Positions 25,455 to 34,022 of a stretch of 64,000 nt of DNA are shown here, piece by piece. The DNA is from Thiopseudomonas acetoxidans (lineage in GTDB: Bacteria; Pseudomonadota; Gammaproteobacteria; Pseudomonadales; Pseudomonadaceae): NCBI RefSeq assembly GCF_030362935.1, contig NZ_JAUCDY010000007.1, forward strand, positions 71,680-135,679. Direction: 5' to 3'. The notes below the pieces were generated by a model. That model was not told the DNA's origin. It ran no database searches and was given only the letters and a program-made list of their open reading frames with translations. Each line of letters opens with the position of its first letter. Position 1 is the stretch's first letter. The translations under genes and the position numbers were made by a program.

Positions 25455-26441
25455 TTAATCAACGCGCACTAAAATACGTCCGCGTTGCTGACCAGCCAGC
25501 ATGGTTTTTATCGCCTCGGCAACTTCACTAAGATTAATCTCTTGCACTAGAGACTCTAAATCCATTTTCCATTGCAATGACAACTTATCCCACATCGAGG
25601 CCTTAACCACTATAGGCAACTCAACTGAATCAACGCCTAAGAGGTTCACGCCACGCAAAATAAATGGGAAAACATTACCCTTAAAATCAGTTCCAGCAGT
25701 TAACCCACAACAAGCCATGCTTGCGCCGTAATTCAATGCTTTAATCACATTGAACATCATCTCGCCACCGACTGTATCCACTGCACCGGCCCATCTTGGA
25801 CGCAGCAAGGGTTTGTCGGCCCCTTCTAAGAGCTCAGCACGATTAATCACCTGACTAGCGCCTAATTGTTTTAAAAAATCAGCCTGCTGTTCTACTTTTC
25901 CTGTTGCTGCGACCACGGAGTAACCCAACTGGCTTAGCAGCTTAATCGCGATCGAGCCTACACCTCCTGTGGCGCCGGTCACCAGCACGTCACCATCACT
26001 TGGTCGCAAACCAGCTCGCACCAGCTTTTCAACACACAAGGCAGCGGTCAAGCCAGCCGTACCTAGAATCATCGACTCACGTAAAGACAAACCCTGTGGT
26101 CGCTTGATAACCCAGTCGGCAGGCACGCGAATATATTGCGCCAACCCACCAAAGGTATTCATACCTAAATCGTAGCCAGTGACTATAACCTCATCACCCT
26201 GGGCAAACTCGGGCACATTAGAGCTTTCCACCACCCCCGCCGCATCAATACCTGGGGTATGTGGATACTTTCTAGTGACCCCTTTATTACCCATTGCCGA
26301 CAGTGCATCTTTATAGTTCAGTGAGGAGTATTTGACTCGAATAAGCACATCACCCTGTGGCAATTCTTCTTTAGCTCGCTCGACAACTTGCTGCTGAAAC
26401 TCAGGCTCTTCTGTGACCCATAGCGCTAGATAACTGCTCAT
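25455..26441 (-). CDS. AcuI/YhdH-type quinone oxidoreductase-like protein
   Basis: A 328-residue medium-chain dehydrogenase/reductase without zinc ligands. The N-terminal GroES-like domain has VRVKYSSLNYKDALSAMG and HTPGIDAAGVVESS, as in YhdH. The Rossmann domain has VLVTGATGGVGSIAIKLL. These enzymes reduce acryloyl-CoA or related enoyl substrates with NADPH; which one applies here is unknown. The start at 26441 (MSSYLALW) has GGAG seven bases upstream and is preferred over the ATG just before it and a GTG at 26456. It is convergent with fabB. Confidence 0.85.
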   Translation of the reverse strand: MSSYLALWVTEEPEFQQQVVERAKEELPQGDVLIRVKYSSLNYKDALSAMGNKGVTRKYPHTPGIDAAGVVESSNVPEFAQGDEVIVTGYDLGMNTFGGLAQYIRVPADWVIKRPQGLSLRESMILGTAGLTAALCVEKLVRAGLRPSDGDVLVTGATGGVGSIAIKLLSQLGYSVVAATGKVEQQADFLKQLGASQVINRAELLEGADKPLLRPRWAGAVDTVGGEMMFNVIKALNYGASMACCGLTAGTDFKGNVFPFILRGVNLLGVDSVELPIVVKASMWDKLSLQWKMDLESLVQEINLSEVAEAIKTMLAGQQRGRILVRVD

Positions 26442-26552
26442 CATTTTCTCCACCACATACGTTTAGGTTGGGAAGACTCTATCGCACGTTCTACCCAGAA
26501 AGCGCACCCAACCAAATGGATGCCTGTATTTAATTCACACTATCCGTCTAGA

Positions 26553-27575
26553 CTAACGCCAAAACCTTTGCTGTAACAGTCTTTCCCACCAACGTAGTAG
26601 AAACGAATCTGTGGTCAACAATGCTGCAAGACCGATACGTTCCTGCATGCTTTTGCGAAATGCGTACTCCAATGCGTAAACTTTACTTTCTTGCGCTCGC
26701 TTAGACAGATATTCATCACTGGTTTGTAACTGATCCACCAACTCAAGCTTTAGCGCATCGGTTCCCAGCCAAATCTCACCTGTAGCAACTTTGTTGATAT
26801 CCAGCTGCGGGCGATAACCAACCACAAACTCTTTGAATAAATCATGAGTGGTTTGTAAATCCTCTAGAAACTTTTTACGACCTTGCTCGGTATTTTCACC
26901 CAGCACCGTTAATGTGCGCTTGTATTCACCCGCTGTCAGAATTTCCACGTCAATATCATGCTTTTTCAGTAGTCGATGAATATTGGGCAACTGCGCTACC
27001 ACACCCACTGACCCCAAAATCGCAAAGGGTGCGCTAAGGATTTTATCCCCTAAGCACGCCATCATATAACCGCCACTGGCCGCCACCTTATCCACACAAA
27101 TAGTTAACGGAATACCAGCTTGGCGAATCCGCGCCAACTGCGATGCAGCAAAGCCATAGCTGTGCACCATCCCCCCTGTACTTTCCAGCCTGAGCACCAC
27201 CTCGTCGTCTTTCTTAGCCATGGAGAGCAAAGCCGTCACTTCGTGGCGTAAACTATCCGCCGCTGAAGCTTTTATATCACCAGCAAAATCCAGCACAAAG
27301 ACACGCGACTGTTCAGTTTTTTGTTTCTTCGCGTGTTTCGCCTTATCAGCCTCTTGTTTATTCACGGCTTTAAACTGTTTCTTATCCAGCAACTCAGCCT
27401 GAAGTTGCTGCTTAAGATCACCATAAAACTCATTGAGCGACTTCACATGCAAACTGCCTTCTTTGCTTCTGCCGCGGCCTTTTGCGCTGGCCGCGAAAGC
27501 TAAGATGATAGCCACCACCATAACTACGGTAACTGCACGCAATAAAAATCCTGCATAGTCCAGAATAAAGTCCAC
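26553..27575 (-). CDS. sohB: S49-family peptidase SohB
   Basis: A 340-residue membrane-anchored serine protease of the signal-peptide peptidase family. An N-terminal transmembrane helix (LLRAVTVVMVVAIILAFAA) is followed by a charged linker, then the protease domain. The catalytic Ser is in DKVAASGGYMMACLG and the general-base Lys in LTAGEYKRTLTVLG, the standard S49 dyad. SohB acts in periplasmic clean-up of signal peptides and misfolded proteins. GTG start at 27575, supported by GGAGG a few bases upstream. Confidence 0.9.
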   Translation of the reverse strand: MDFILDYAGFLLRAVTVVMVVAIILAFAASAKGRGRSKEGSLHVKSLNEFYGDLKQQLQAELLDKKQFKAVNKQEADKAKHAKKQKTEQSRVFVLDFAGDIKASAADSLRHEVTALLSMAKKDDEVVLRLESTGGMVHSYGFAASQLARIRQAGIPLTICVDKVAASGGYMMACLGDKILSAPFAILGSVGVVAQLPNIHRLLKKHDIDVEILTAGEYKRTLTVLGENTEQGRKKFLEDLQTTHDLFKEFVVGYRPQLDINKVATGEIWLGTDALKLELVDQLQTSDEYLSKRAQESKVYALEYAFRKSMQERIGLAALLTTDSFLLRWWERLLQQRFWR

Positions 27576-27660
27576 AAAGCCTCCATAAAGCTCGGATAAT
27601 TAGTGTAAAAACGATTGCTCAATTATACAGCAAACTGACAAACCCATAAGGATTTCAAAC

Positions 27661-27696
27661 ATGCGTATGAAACTATTTGACAGCACAGCTGCTTAA
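27661..27696 (+). other. Possible 11-codon leader ORF upstream of the SCP2 gene
   Basis: A short frame (MRMKLFDSTAA, stop) preceded by AAGGAT at ribosome-site distance. It lies 70 bases before the SCP2-domain gene on the same strand. It may be a chance frame or a decayed remnant; nothing shows it is translated. Confidence 0.2.
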
Positions 27697-27765
27697 CCCT
27701 ACTCTTTAGCTGTAAACAGCGACCACCGCTACCCTTCTATCAATTATCTAATAAGGATAAAAACC

Positions 27766-28077
27766 ATGTCTGCTGCTGAGATTATTGAAAAATACATCGC
27801 AAACTTCGACTCTGCCGCTGCTGCTGGCCTTGATCTTACTTTCCAGCTCAACATCACCGATGGCGAAAATTACCACCTCATCGTAAAAGACGGAACCTGT
27901 AATGTACAGGCGGGTGATGCAGCCGATGCAAATGTCACGCTCATTATGGACAGCGATACCTTTAAAGAAATTGCCAGCGGTGAAACCGATGGTATGCAAG
28001 CCTTTATGGGCGGCAGACTCGCAGCGGAAGGCGATATGATGCTCGCTATGAAGCTTGGCGAGTTGTTCCCCGTTTAA
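27766..28077 (+). CDS. SCP2 sterol-binding domain protein
   Basis: A 103-residue single-domain cytosolic protein of the SCP2 superfamily, which binds hydrophobic ligands such as acyl chains. It has the helical opening AAEIIEKYIANFDSAAAAGLD, then the beta-sheet with YHLIVKDGTCNVQAGDAADANVT, and the closing MQAFMGGRLAAEGDMMLAMKL, which is the family signature (G-x-L-x2-G-D-x2-L-A). Pseudomonas carries similar small proteins near fatty-acid genes. Followed by two terminator-like hairpins. Confidence 0.88.
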   Translation: MSAAEIIEKYIANFDSAAAAGLDLTFQLNITDGENYHLIVKDGTCNVQAGDAADANVTLIMDSDTFKEIASGETDGMQAFMGGRLAAEGDMMLAMKLGELFPV

Positions 28078-28080
28078 AAC

Positions 28081-28115
28081 AAAAAAGCTCCTAAACCGTG
28101 TTTAAGAGCTTTTTA
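28081..28115. terminator. Bidirectional terminator between SCP2 gene and speE
   Basis: Inverted repeat AAAAGCTC-c-TAAAC / GTTTAa-GAGCTTTT with a 3-base loop and A/T runs on both sides. It can serve the SCP2 gene and the convergent speE. Confidence 0.75.
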
Positions 28116-28124
28116 ATGCAACGC

Positions 28125-28161
28125 AAGAGCCTAGTCAGCAACAGCTGCTAGGCTCTTTTTT
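28125..28161 (+). terminator. Second terminator hairpin after the SCP2 gene
   Basis: Stem AAGAGCCTAG / CTAGGCTCTT with a 13-base loop, followed by a T run on the plus strand. It touches the speE stop codon. Only the plus strand has a good T-tract. Confidence 0.65.
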
Positions 28162-29020
28162 AATCGTTATTGTGTTTACCAATCGCTTGCAAAACATACT
28201 GCGGTAGCGCAAACGCTGCCTGATGAATATCCGCGTTGTAATAACGTGTGGTCACGCCACTCTCAGCATAGCGCTGACGCAACACCGCTAAGGGCTGCTG
28301 GCGTGCCGCCGGATTCTTAGCCGCCCACGCAAAGGTCATCGCCCCACCAATGTAAGTCGGTACTGCTGCATGGTAAAAATGCCAGTCGGCAAACAAAGAT
28401 GAAATATGCTTAGCTGTGGTTTTCACCTCATCCAACTGCAAGAAAGGCGTACCGTTTTGGGCGACCAAAATCCCGTCAGCGGTTAGACAGCGATGGCACG
28501 CCTCGTAAAACCCTTCCGAGAACAGCACTTCTGCAGGGCCTGTTGGGTCTGGGCAGTCACTAATAATGACATCAAATGTATCAGTGCAATTAGCCACGAA
28601 ACTCATACCGTCATCAATCACTAGGTTGACACGTGGATCATCAAACGCACCGTTGGAGTGCTTGGGCAGATACTCTTTACACATATCCACCACCGCTTGA
28701 TCGATCTCGACCATGGTCACATGCTCAACGCTGGCGTGACGACACACTTCGCGCAACATACCGCCATCACCGCCGCCGATAATCAGCACACGACGGGCAG
28801 CGCCATGCGCCAAAATAGGTGTATGGGTGAGCATTTCATGGTAAAAAAACTCATCCGCCTCAGTGGTCTGGATAGCACCATCAAGCGCCATCACTCGCCC
28901 CATTAAGGCATTTTCAAAAATAACCAAATGTTGGTGTTCGGTGCGCACTTCATGCAGCATTTTATCCACTGCAAAGTACTGACCATAATTCTTGTGTAGT
29001 GTTTCGCGATACTCAGCCAT
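28160..29020 (-). CDS. speE: Spermidine synthase SpeE
   Basis: A 286-residue aminopropyltransferase that makes spermidine from putrescine and decarboxylated S-adenosylmethionine. The conserved parts are LVIFENALMGRVMALDGAIQ, the cofactor-binding VLIIGGGDGGMLREV, and ISDCPDPTGPAEVLF with the catalytic Asp. The Gln-Thr-Thr-Glu run (IQTTEADEFFYHE) fits spermidine synthase. The start at 29020 (MAEYRETLHKNYG) matches Pseudomonas SpeE; the ORF track extension to 29065 is not needed. Transcribed alone, convergent with the SCP2 gene. Confidence 0.94.
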   Translation of the reverse strand: MAEYRETLHKNYGQYFAVDKMLHEVRTEHQHLVIFENALMGRVMALDGAIQTTEADEFFYHEMLTHTPILAHGAARRVLIIGGGDGGMLREVCRHASVEHVTMVEIDQAVVDMCKEYLPKHSNGAFDDPRVNLVIDDGMSFVANCTDTFDVIISDCPDPTGPAEVLFSEGFYEACHRCLTADGILVAQNGTPFLQLDEVKTTAKHISSLFADWHFYHAAVPTYIGGAMTFAWAAKNPAARQQPLAVLRQRYAESGVTTRYYNADIHQAAFALPQYVLQAIGKHNND

Positions 29021-29111
29021 TACCCGACCTCTCCTTAAACTAATAATAGCTAGCCCAGCAGCCATAATAAGGCGCGCATAGTAGCAAGCAACCCTAGCCA
29101 GCTCAATGTTA

Positions 29112-30086
29112 CTAATAGCTGGGCAATTTCACTCCAGCAAACAAAGCATTAATTTCTTCTTGATTGCGGCACTGTATGACTTGCGATTGCACCTTTGGGG
29201 TTAGATGCGGGGCAAAACGCTCAATAAACGAGGCCATATAGCCACGTAAAAAAGTACCGCGCCTGAAAGCAATTTTAGTCACACTCGGCTCAAACAACTC
29301 ACTGGCATCCAAAACCACCAAGTCGCTATCTTCAACCTCATCCACCGCCATACGCGCTACGATGCCCACGCCTAAGCCCAGTCGCACATAGGTTTTAATC
29401 ACGTCAGAGTCAGCCGCCGTAAACACTACTTTGGGTTCCAGACCTTGTTCCTTAAACGCCTCATCCAGTTTAGAACGACCGGTAAAACCAAAGACATAGG
29501 TCACAATGGGATGCTGTGCCAAGGTGGTTAGACTGATTTTTTTCTCTTGTGCCAACGGGTGTTCTTTAGGCACAACGACGCAACGGTTCCAGCTATAGCA
29601 CGGCATGGTAATCAGCTCGGGGAAGTCTTCTAGCCCCTCGGTGGCAATAGCAAAGTCCACTGAGCCATCAGCAGCCATTTCGGCAATTTGCGCCGGTGTA
29701 CCCTGATTCATATGCAAAGACACATCAGGAAACTCTTGGATAAACTGACCTATAACCTTAGGCAGCGCATAGCGCGCCTGTGTGTGCGTCGTAGCTACCG
29801 TCAGTTCACCGGCACGCTCGTTAGAGAACTCTTGTGCAATCTGCTTAATGCTTTCGCATTGGCGCAATATCTCCCCAGCCGTATCAATAATGCGCTGACC
29901 CGCTGCGGTGATATGGGACAGGTGCTTGCCGGAGCGGGCAAATATCTCTACCCCTAGCTCATCTTCCAGCAAGCGAATCTGTTTACTGATGCCTGGTTGA
30001 GAGGTATATAAAACCTGCGCTGTTGCTGATACATTTAACCCATTACGGGAGACTTCCCAGATATAACGAAGCTGCTGTAATTTCAC
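29112..30086 (-). CDS. cysB: LysR-type regulator CysB
   Basis: A 324-residue LysR-family activator of sulfate assimilation and cysteine synthesis; N-acetylserine is the usual inducer. It has the N-terminal helix-turn-helix (VSATAQVLYTSQPGISKQI) and the CysB-specific inducer-binding regions TTHTQARYALP and TYVFGFTGRSKLDEAF. The C-terminus is typical. GTG start at 30086 with AGGT upstream. It is divergent from the phosphopantetheinyl transferase gene. Regulation of the sulfur genes in this window by CysB is possible but not shown. Confidence 0.95.
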   Translation of the reverse strand: MKLQQLRYIWEVSRNGLNVSATAQVLYTSQPGISKQIRLLEDELGVEIFARSGKHLSHITAAGQRIIDTAGEILRQCESIKQIAQEFSNERAGELTVATTHTQARYALPKVIGQFIQEFPDVSLHMNQGTPAQIAEMAADGSVDFAIATEGLEDFPELITMPCYSWNRCVVVPKEHPLAQEKKISLTTLAQHPIVTYVFGFTGRSKLDEAFKEQGLEPKVVFTAADSDVIKTYVRLGLGVGIVARMAVDEVEDSDLVVLDASELFEPSVTKIAFRRGTFLRGYMASFIERFAPHLTPKVQSQVIQCRNQEEINALFAGVKLPSY

Positions 30087-30173
30087 CTTGACCTCTACGT
30101 TGCCGAAAATGACTTTAATACCTTATAATCAAACACTCTAAATAACACTACTCTTATAACACAATTCAACTCA

Positions 30174-30935
30174 TTGGATAAAGCCATTAACGCAAAAGCA
30201 CCTCAGCAAACAAACAAAACTCCCTTTATTACCCAGATTAATCAGGACTGGCCCTTTAACAATCCATGGTCAGGTTGCGCGTTTGCCTCGTCTAACTTTA
30301 ATGCTGGGTTGGTCAGCAGTACAGATTTTGAAAAACTGGCCCTGCCCCCACTTAAGGCCACCAATAAACGCCAAGCTGAGTTTGTTGCGGGGCGTTACTG
30401 TGCGCAACACGCACTGAACCAAATTATTGCCAGCCCTATTGTTCCTGCACGCCATCCAGATACAGGACAGCCTGACTGGCCACAAGGTTTATGTGGTTCA
30501 ATCAGCCATAGTCACGGCTGGGCCGCTGCAGTGGTATCGCGGCAGCAAGATTGGTTGGCATTAGGTTTGGATATTGAGCGCTGCATAGCAAGCACTCGCG
30601 CTGAGCGCCTGCACAAAGCAGTGCTTAGACAATCGGAGTTGGACTTGTTTGAATCCGTCAATCTCTGGACGTTTGCGGAATTTTTAACCTGTATTTTTTC
30701 CGCTAAGGAAAGCCTGTTTAAAACGCTTAACCCACTCACCCAGCGTTACTTTGGTTTTTTGGATGCAGAAGTCATCAGTCTCAACGATGACGGAATCTTT
30801 AAAATTCGTCTATTAAAAGAACTCTCTAGCCACTGGCCCAGCCAAAGTATTATCAGCGGCCAATGGGTACGATTTGCCCATGGCTTTATTACTATTGCAG
30901 GGGTTCAAGCAGCGGAACCCTTGCATAGCAACTGA
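30174..30935 (+). CDS. 4'-phosphopantetheinyl transferase (Sfp/EntD-like)
   Basis: A 253-residue enzyme that loads the phosphopantetheine arm of CoA onto carrier proteins. The motifs are complete: P1-like FVAGRYCAQHALN, P2 LGLDIERC with the Mg-binding Asp and Glu, and P3 FSAKESLFKTL (W/F-x3-K-E-x3-K). The His motif CGSISHSHGWAAAVV precedes P2. P. aeruginosa has a single such enzyme, PcpS, for both fatty-acid and secondary-metabolite carriers, and this could have the same dual role. No ATG or GTG start is available; TTG at 30174 is the only plausible start, with no strong ribosome site. Confidence 0.88.
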   Translation: MDKAINAKAPQQTNKTPFITQINQDWPFNNPWSGCAFASSNFNAGLVSSTDFEKLALPPLKATNKRQAEFVAGRYCAQHALNQIIASPIVPARHPDTGQPDWPQGLCGSISHSHGWAAAVVSRQQDWLALGLDIERCIASTRAERLHKAVLRQSELDLFESVNLWTFAEFLTCIFSAKESLFKTLNPLTQRYFGFLDAEVISLNDDGIFKIRLLKELSSHWPSQSIISGQWVRFAHGFITIAGVQAAEPLHSN

Positions 30936-30945
30936 ACAAAACAGC

Positions 30946-31683
30946 CTAGGCCGTCAACACGCGTGCCAAGATGGATTTCACCTTATCCATGCCTGTTTTA
31001 ATCGCCGCATCGATTTGCGCCATGGTAATCACTCCATCTGACTTACCCGCGGCAGGATTCACCACCAAAGCGAGGCTGGCATAGCTAAGACCAAGCTCAC
31101 GCGCTAAAGCCGCTTCGGGCATGCCGGTCATACCTACAATATCGCAGCCATCACGTTCCATGCGCTTAATTTCCGCTACGGTTTCCAGACGCGGCCCTTG
31201 AGTACAGCCATACACCCCATGGTACTTACAGGAATACCCATGCACGGCTATCGCCGCACTTAACCGCTTACGCAGGTTGGCATCGTATGGATAGCTAAAA
31301 TCCACGTGGGTAACATGCTGCAAATCACCTTCAAATAGCGTGTGTTCACGCCCCCAAGTGTAATCAATGATTTGATCGGGAACGCAAAAATGTCCTGTTT
31401 CTAAATCGCTGGCAATGGAGCCGACGGCGTTGACTGAAATAACCTTATCCGCTCCAGCATGGCGCAAAGCCCAGAGGTTGGCGCGGTAGTTGACCTGGTG
31501 CGGAGCAATGCGATGCGGGTGACCATGACGGGCTAAAAACAACACCTCACGTCCGGCATACATACCATGCAAAACTGCCGAAGACGTAGCGCCATAAGGC
31601 GTGTCAAGCATTTCCGCATTGCGAATGGTTAAACCCTCAAGCTGGGTTAATCCGGTACCACCAATAATTGCAAATTTAGACAT
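30946..31683 (-). CDS. mtnP: S-methyl-5'-thioinosine phosphorylase (MtnP family)
   Basis: A 245-residue cytosolic purine-nucleoside-phosphorylase-type enzyme. The core has FAIIGGTGLTQLEGL, FLARHGHPHRIAPHQVNYRA, and the substrate motif GPRLETVAEIKRMERDGCDIVGMTGMPEAALA, shortened here in meaning to the ETxAE and MTGMPEA elements. In P. aeruginosa the orthologue PA3004 is a methylthioinosine phosphorylase in methylthioadenosine salvage, not a classical MTAP; the same role is inferred. It follows nagZ by 8 bases. Confidence 0.88.
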   Translation of the reverse strand: MSKFAIIGGTGLTQLEGLTIRNAEMLDTPYGATSSAVLHGMYAGREVLFLARHGHPHRIAPHQVNYRANLWALRHAGADKVISVNAVGSIASDLETGHFCVPDQIIDYTWGREHTLFEGDLQHVTHVDFSYPYDANLRKRLSAAIAVHGYSCKYHGVYGCTQGPRLETVAEIKRMERDGCDIVGMTGMPEAALARELGLSYASLALVVNPAAGKSDGVITMAQIDAAIKTGMDKVKSILARVLTA

Positions 31684-31691
31684 AAAATCCC

Positions 31692-32687
31692 CTACTGCGC
31701 GGCCAATAAGCTTATCGCTCGGCGCGCTAATTGAAATTCTGGCTGAGACTGAAACTCTTTTTGTAATCTGTTTTTACCAAGCATTATAGAGGTGTGTGCA
31801 CAGGGTTGGATTTTCTCTGTTTGCATCGTCACCAAGGCTTGCTCGGCAGCAGCAGGATCATTGCACACCAGTGCAATATCACAACCTGCACTGATTGCTG
31901 CCAAGGTACGCGCGGCCATATCACCCACCACATGAGCACCCGCCATACAAAGATCATCACTAAAAATCAAACCCGTAAAACCCAGTTGCTCACGCAATAC
32001 TTGCTGTAGCCAAAAACTGGAAAAACCTGCTGGCAATTCATCTATCTCAGAATAAATAACATGAGCAGGCATAACGGCTGTCATTTCTTGCGCCAATTCA
32101 GCAAAAACCCTAAGATCTGTTTTCTCTATAGCGCTCAAACTGCGTCTATCAATCGGCACGGCAAAGTGAGAGTCCGCCTCGACCCAACCATGCCCTGGGA
32201 AATGCTTGCCCACGTTGGCCATGCCTGCCTTAGCCATGCCCTGCATAAAGGCGCGGGCTAGACTCGTCACCTGTGCCACTTGCGCGCCAAAAGAGCGGTT
32301 GCCAATCACGGTATTATGGCCATAGTCCAGATCCAGCACGGGTGCAAAACTAAAATCAATACCAACAGCCAATACCTCTGCAGCCATTAGCCAACCACAA
32401 AGCTGAGCATTTTTTTGCGGCTCACTGCTCTGGGCGATAGCTTGCATAGAAGGCAAAGCGCTAAAGCCACGGCGCAAACGCCTCACGCGGCCGCCCTCTT
32501 GGTCAACAGAAATTAACAAATCATTACGTACCGCTTTAATGCTGCGACACAGTTCTGCGACCTGTTCCGGATGCTCGACGTTACGCGCAAAAAGAATCAC
32601 ACCGCACACCTCTGGCTGACGCAAAATAGCGCGCTCGTGGGCAGTTAACCAAGTGCCCTGCAAATCCAACATTAATGAGCCTTGCAT
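31692..32687 (-). CDS. nagZ: Beta-N-acetylhexosaminidase NagZ
   Basis: A 331-residue cytosolic glycoside hydrolase of family 3 that removes GlcNAc from anhydro-muropeptides in cell-wall recycling. The signature KHFPGHGWVEADSHF includes the KH-x2-GHG motif with the catalytic Asp-His dyad. The nucleophile region LIFSDDLCMAGA contains the catalytic Asp. Full length and typical. NagZ products control AmpC induction in many species, though no ampC is in this window. It is downstream of the L,D-transpeptidase gene. Confidence 0.95.
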   Translation of the reverse strand: MQGSLMLDLQGTWLTAHERAILRQPEVCGVILFARNVEHPEQVAELCRSIKAVRNDLLISVDQEGGRVRRLRRGFSALPSMQAIAQSSEPQKNAQLCGWLMAAEVLAVGIDFSFAPVLDLDYGHNTVIGNRSFGAQVAQVTSLARAFMQGMAKAGMANVGKHFPGHGWVEADSHFAVPIDRRSLSAIEKTDLRVFAELAQEMTAVMPAHVIYSEIDELPAGFSSFWLQQVLREQLGFTGLIFSDDLCMAGAHVVGDMAARTLAAISAGCDIALVCNDPAAAEQALVTMQTEKIQPCAHTSIMLGKNRLQKEFQSQPEFQLARRAISLLAAQ

Positions 32688-32724
32688 AAAACTTCTTCCT
32701 TATAAAAAATACTCATCAAAACAA

Positions 32725-33228
32725 TCACTTCTCATTAATGTGCACTAAAGTACCAACGCTCACCTGATTAAATAGCTCAGCCAACTCTTGGTTTTCCATG
32801 CGGATACAGCCATGTGATACGGGCTGTCCTAGCAAGTGCGTATCTGGCGTGCCGTGAATATAAATATAACGCGCAAAGGTATCTACTTCGCCTAGTCTGT
32901 TTTTACCCAGCTCACAACCGCTCAACCAAAGGATGCGCGTTAGAATCCAATCCCGCTCAGGGTGTTGCTCCTGCAGTTCAGGCGTGCAAATCTCGCCCGT
33001 CCAGCGTCGTCCGCTAAAGACCGCACCCAGAGGCATATCCGCGCCAATTTTAGCGCGCACATAGTGTTTGCCACGCGGTGTACAGCCAGAGTTTTTTTGC
33101 TCACCGGCGCCGGCCAGAGCCGTAGAAATACTATAGGTTTGAATCAGTTCTTCGCCCGCATAAGCAGTCATGCGTTGTTGCGCAATAGAAACATATAATG
33201 CATCAATGTGGCTTCTATACAGCTTCAC
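32725..33228 (-). CDS. L,D-transpeptidase catalytic-domain protein (YkuD)
   Basis: A 167-residue protein containing a YkuD domain. The catalytic motif is complete: IYIHGTPDTHLLGQPVSHGCIRM (HG-x11-SHGCIR with Cys nucleophile). It has no signal peptide or transmembrane helix: the N-terminus MKLYRSHIDALYVSIAQQR goes straight into the fold. Periplasmic L,D-transpeptidases normally carry an export signal, so the location is unusual and the substrate unsure. GTG start at 33228, 5 bases after the psrA stop. It probably forms an operon with psrA, nagZ and mtnP. Confidence 0.85.
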   Translation of the reverse strand: MKLYRSHIDALYVSIAQQRMTAYAGEELIQTYSISTALAGAGEQKNSGCTPRGKHYVRAKIGADMPLGAVFSGRRWTGEICTPELQEQHPERDWILTRILWLSGCELGKNRLGEVDTFARYIYIHGTPDTHLLGQPVSHGCIRMENQELAELFNQVSVGTLVHINEK

Positions 33229-33233
33229 TAATC

Positions 33234-33911
33234 TTACATCTCCAGTGCAATAGGTTGTACGTCTTCTAAAGCTTGTTTGGCGCTAGGCGCCTGCATTCCA
33301 GCAGCCAAAAATGGCACCATCATGCGCATAATTTGCTCAGTTGAGGTTTTAACATGAAAATCAGTTTCGGCCATGGCACGCAAGGCTTTAATACCTGACA
33401 TGCTAAAGGACACTGCGCCGATCATGAAATGTAGACGCCAGAACAGCTCTAGGGGTGACATTTGCGGCGCTGCTTTATGCAATAAAGCCACATAACGGCG
33501 AAAAACCTTGCCGTATTTTTCGTCTAAATAGCGCCGTAAATGCCCCTGACTTTGACTAAAAGATAAGCCCACCAAGCGCATAAAGACCGACAAGTCACTG
33601 CGGTTACGCGGCTCTAGTTTGAGGGTTTGCTCCAACAGCAACTCTAGCAAAGACTCTAGGGTTTCTGGCTGTCGCTGGCTGGCCTCTAAGCGATCCAGCT
33701 CAGCATCCAGGTTGGCGCAGAAGGGTTCTAGAAAGCGCGAAAAAACCGCCTGAATCAGCGATTTCTTCGAACCAAAATGATAATTCACCGCAGCCAAATT
33801 AACCTGAGCCTTACTGGTTATAAGGCGTAGTGAGGTCTCCGCAAATCCTTTTTCCGCAAACAATGTTTCCGCTGCATCTAAAATACGTTCAACTGTGTCT
33901 AACTGAGCCAT
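33234..33911 (-). CDS. psrA: TetR-family regulator PsrA
   Basis: A 225-residue TetR regulator. The N-terminal helix-turn-helix is nearly identical to Pseudomonas PsrA (ERILDAAETLFAEKGFAETS, then AVNYHFGSKKSLIQAVFSRF). The C-terminal ligand domain contains GAVSFSMSGIKALRAMAETDF, again as in PsrA. In P. aeruginosa PsrA senses long-chain fatty acids, represses fadBA5 and itself and activates rpoS. The start at 33911 (MAQLDTVERIL) matches the family; the ORF extends six codons further. An autoregulatory box lies upstream. Confidence 0.94.
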   Translation of the reverse strand: MAQLDTVERILDAAETLFAEKGFAETSLRLITSKAQVNLAAVNYHFGSKKSLIQAVFSRFLEPFCANLDAELDRLEASQRQPETLESLLELLLEQTLKLEPRNRSDLSVFMRLVGLSFSQSQGHLRRYLDEKYGKVFRRYVALLHKAAPQMSPLELFWRLHFMIGAVSFSMSGIKALRAMAETDFHVKTSTEQIMRMMVPFLAAGMQAPSAKQALEDVQPIALEM

Positions 33912-33936
33912 GTCTATACTCAAAAACAATAAAAAT

Positions 33937-33956
33937 CAAACATACGTTTTAAACGT
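33937..33956. promoter_or_regulatory. Candidate PsrA autoregulatory operator
   Basis: CAAACATACGTTTT (33937-33950) fits the PsrA pattern CAAAC-N4-GTTTG except for the last base. It overlaps a second inverted repeat, ACGTTT-t-AAACGT (33944-33956). It lies 26 bases before the psrA start. A related site precedes fadB. Confidence 0.5.
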
Positions 33957-34022
33957 AATCACTGTCAAGATTTTAAATGAGCAACAGGCGGTTTAGTCTA
34001 TATAGGCGGCCTAACACAGGAT

